In this document: piece after piece, positions 62,689 to 64,000 of the stretch | Layout: the number at the start of each line of letters is the position of its first letter | Position numbering within the stretch: the first letter of the stretch is position 1 | Assembly (NCBI GenBank): GCA_050246875.1 | Contig: JBFWVF010000001.1 | Location: 310,001 to 374,000 of the forward strand | Length of the DNA: 64,000 nt | Direction: 5' to 3' | From: SHWB01 sp050246875 | GTDB taxonomy: Bacteria; Pseudomonadota; Alphaproteobacteria; UBA6615 | Translations under genes and position numbers: made by a program | The notes under the pieces: model-generated | What the model saw: the letters and a program-made list of their open reading frames with translations, nothing else | Told to the model about the DNA's origin: nothing | Databases searched by the model: none

Positions 62689-63867
62689 ATGTTCACGGCA
62701 ACGAAGGACAAAGCCCTCCTGACCACGACCACCGGCGCCCTGCCGCGCCCGTCCTGGTACACCGAGAATCTCCGCGGCGCCCCGCTGTCGACCGGCTTCT
62801 CCCAGCGCGCCTACCGCGAGCAGCATTTCGACTGCCTGGCCTGTCATGTCGCCGCGCAGCACCGCGCCGGCATCGACATCATGGTCGACGGCGATACCCG
62901 CCTCGATGACGACGTCGCCGGCCGCGCCTGGGTCAGTTACGTCTACGAGCGCATCGGCGGCGTCGGCGCGCCGCGCGTGCAGGTCCAGCCGGCCGCCGCC
63001 ATGCGCGACCGCGGCCCCGGCGACTTCATCTGGGAAGTGATCGAGACGCGACAGACGCCGAAGGTCGAAAGCGCCGTCGGCGAAACGACGCTGCAGCTCG
63101 ACCGCGCCTGGAAGGCCATCGCGCCGATGACCGACCGGCCGGTCAAGATCGGCACGGCCTCGGCCCAGGTCCTCGTGCACATGATCGACAACGGCTTCTA
63201 CCGCGACCGCGTCGAGTTCCTCGATGCCCTGTCGGATGCCTTCAACCGCGAGTATCACGCCCTCGCCGACGCCGGCGCGCCGATCGTGCAGGTCGAGGAG
63301 CCAGGCATCCACCAGAACATCCATGTCGAGAACCCGCCGATCACGCCGGCGCAGTACGTCGCCGCCTTCAACCGCGAGGTGAAGGGCCTGCGTGCCAAGA
63401 CCGAGGTGTGGTGCCACACCTGCTGGGGCAGCCCGGGCGCGCAGAAGATGTACGCGGCCGACGTTTCCTACGAGAAGGCCCTGCCCTGGCTCGACCAGCT
63501 CGATTGCGACGTCCTGACCTTCGAGGCGGCGACCAACGGCGGCAAGGACATACCGCTCATCGGCAAGGCCATCGGCAAGGACAAGAAGCTCGCCATCGGC
63601 GTCATCAGCCATCGCACCCTGCAGGTCGAGCGGCCCGAGGAAGTGGCGGCGATGATCCGCCTGTGCCTCAAGTCGATCGAACCTGAGCGTTTGATCCTTA
63701 CCTCCGACTGCGGCTTCGGCCGCCAGTCGATGAGCCGGATGCACGCCTTCTACAAGATGGTCTCGATGGTCCGTGGCGCCAATATCGTGCGCCGCGAACT
63801 GGGGCTGGAGGAGGCGCCGATCCCGGCGACCGACGCCAACCTGTCTATGGTACCGCTGGCCCGCTGA
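62689..63867 (+). CDS. Short MetE-like (cobalamin-independent) zinc methyltransferase, copy 2
   Basis: 392 residues, close paralogue of copy 1: the first 18 residues (MFTATKDKALLTTTTGAL) are identical, and so is the last block ending NLSMVPLAR. Zinc ligands are conserved (VWCHTCWGSPG, TFEAATNGG, LTSDCGFGRQS). The copies differ mostly at about residues 95-125 and 150-185, probably the substrate-facing region. It has its own Shine-Dalgarno (AAGGGGA) and a structured 144-bp upstream gap, so it may be expressed at a different level from copy 1. Confidence 0.82.
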   Translation: MFTATKDKALLTTTTGALPRPSWYTENLRGAPLSTGFSQRAYREQHFDCLACHVAAQHRAGIDIMVDGDTRLDDDVAGRAWVSYVYERIGGVGAPRVQVQPAAAMRDRGPGDFIWEVIETRQTPKVESAVGETTLQLDRAWKAIAPMTDRPVKIGTASAQVLVHMIDNGFYRDRVEFLDALSDAFNREYHALADAGAPIVQVEEPGIHQNIHVENPPITPAQYVAAFNREVKGLRAKTEVWCHTCWGSPGAQKMYAADVSYEKALPWLDQLDCDVLTFEAATNGGKDIPLIGKAIGKDKKLAIGVISHRTLQVERPEEVAAMIRLCLKSIEPERLILTSDCGFGRQSMSRMHAFYKMVSMVRGANIVRRELGLEEAPIPATDANLSMVPLAR

Positions 63868-63893
63868 CACTTTTGCATGCGCGCCCTTGCATC

Positions 63894-63928
63894 CCGCCCC
63901 GGGAGGAGTTTGACTCGTCCCGGGGCGG
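63894..63928 (+). terminator. Hairpin after the last MetE-like gene
   Basis: A perfect 11-bp stem CCGCCCCGGGA / TCCCGGGGCGG (63894-63904, 63918-63928) with a 13-nt loop, beginning 27 nt after the stop. No U-run, so it is not certain to be the end of the operon. Confidence 0.5.
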
Positions 63929-63947
63929 CTGAAGCGAGGATCGCGCG

Positions 63948-64000
63948 ATGGCTGAAGCGAACCGGCAGGCAGGCGGAGGGCCCCAGGGACCGGGTATCGA
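63948..64000 (+). CDS. Start of a further gene, cut by the window edge
   Basis: An ATG at 63948 with AGGA 7 nt upstream (CGAGGATCGCGCG) and 17 open codons (MAEANRQAGGGPQGPGI) to the edge. The reading frame is Gly/Pro-rich and too short to identify. It is in the same orientation as the catabolic genes. Confidence 0.4.
   Translation, partial: MAEANRQAGGGPQGPGI

Overview
The window is high-GC (roughly 70%) chromosomal DNA from an alphaproteobacterium, probably a Rhodospirillales-like lineage. The evidence is an mraZ-to-ftsZ division/cell-wall cluster in alphaproteobacterial order, a meso-DAP-type MurE, lpxC and bamD just downstream of ftsZ (so a Gram-negative envelope), a DUF1127 protein and an IalB-family protein. 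The order-level placement is an inference. I saw no insertion sequence, prophage, CRISPR array or tRNA gene.

1-12.97 kb is mixed: the edge of a small membrane protein gene, a polyphosphate kinase 2, a secreted Ser/Ala/Asp-rich low-complexity protein, a methyltransferase/ATP-grasp fusion, an ATP-dependent 5-oxoprolinase, a YHYH-domain protein, a DjlA-like TerB/DnaJ protein, and a TPR/beta-barrel outer membrane protein next to a secreted protein that looks like its partner.

13.0-45.2 kb is core housekeeping: ABC-F ATPase (uup), an AmpD-like amidase, RNase P RNA (rnpB), then mraZ-rsmH-ftsL-ftsI-murE-murF-mraY-murD-ftsW-murG-murC-murB-ddl-ftsQ-ftsA-ftsZ, mostly joined by 4-nt start/stop overlaps, followed by lpxC, bamD, recN, a DMT transporter, ligA, a double-cupin protein, aminopeptidase P and a DUF1127 protein. 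The mraZ promoter carries four CCCA boxes at exact 10-bp spacing, the expected MraZ operator.

45.2-51.3 kb holds prmA, a UvrD/PcrA helicase with an apparently leaderless start, a Deg-like protein that has lost all three catalytic residues, and a CLC anion transporter with CBS domains.

51.4-63.9 kb is an accessory catabolic region: a small cupin, an SDR, a bile-acid-symporter-like carrier, then a co-oriented series with two NicX-like (2,5-dihydroxypyridine dioxygenase family) enzymes, two FMN/PPOX-type flavoproteins, an IalB-family protein, a TetR regulator, a RutD-like hydrolase, a RutC-like RidA protein, a second alpha/beta hydrolase, a glutathione transferase and two short MetE-like zinc methyltransferases. 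It combines parts of nicotinate ring cleavage with parts of pyrimidine (Rut) catabolism and lacks the usual remaining genes of either. It is the best candidate here for an undescribed pathway, possibly breakdown of a methylated N-heteroaromatic compound. A consensus -35 box and a palindrome over the -10 suggest TetR control.
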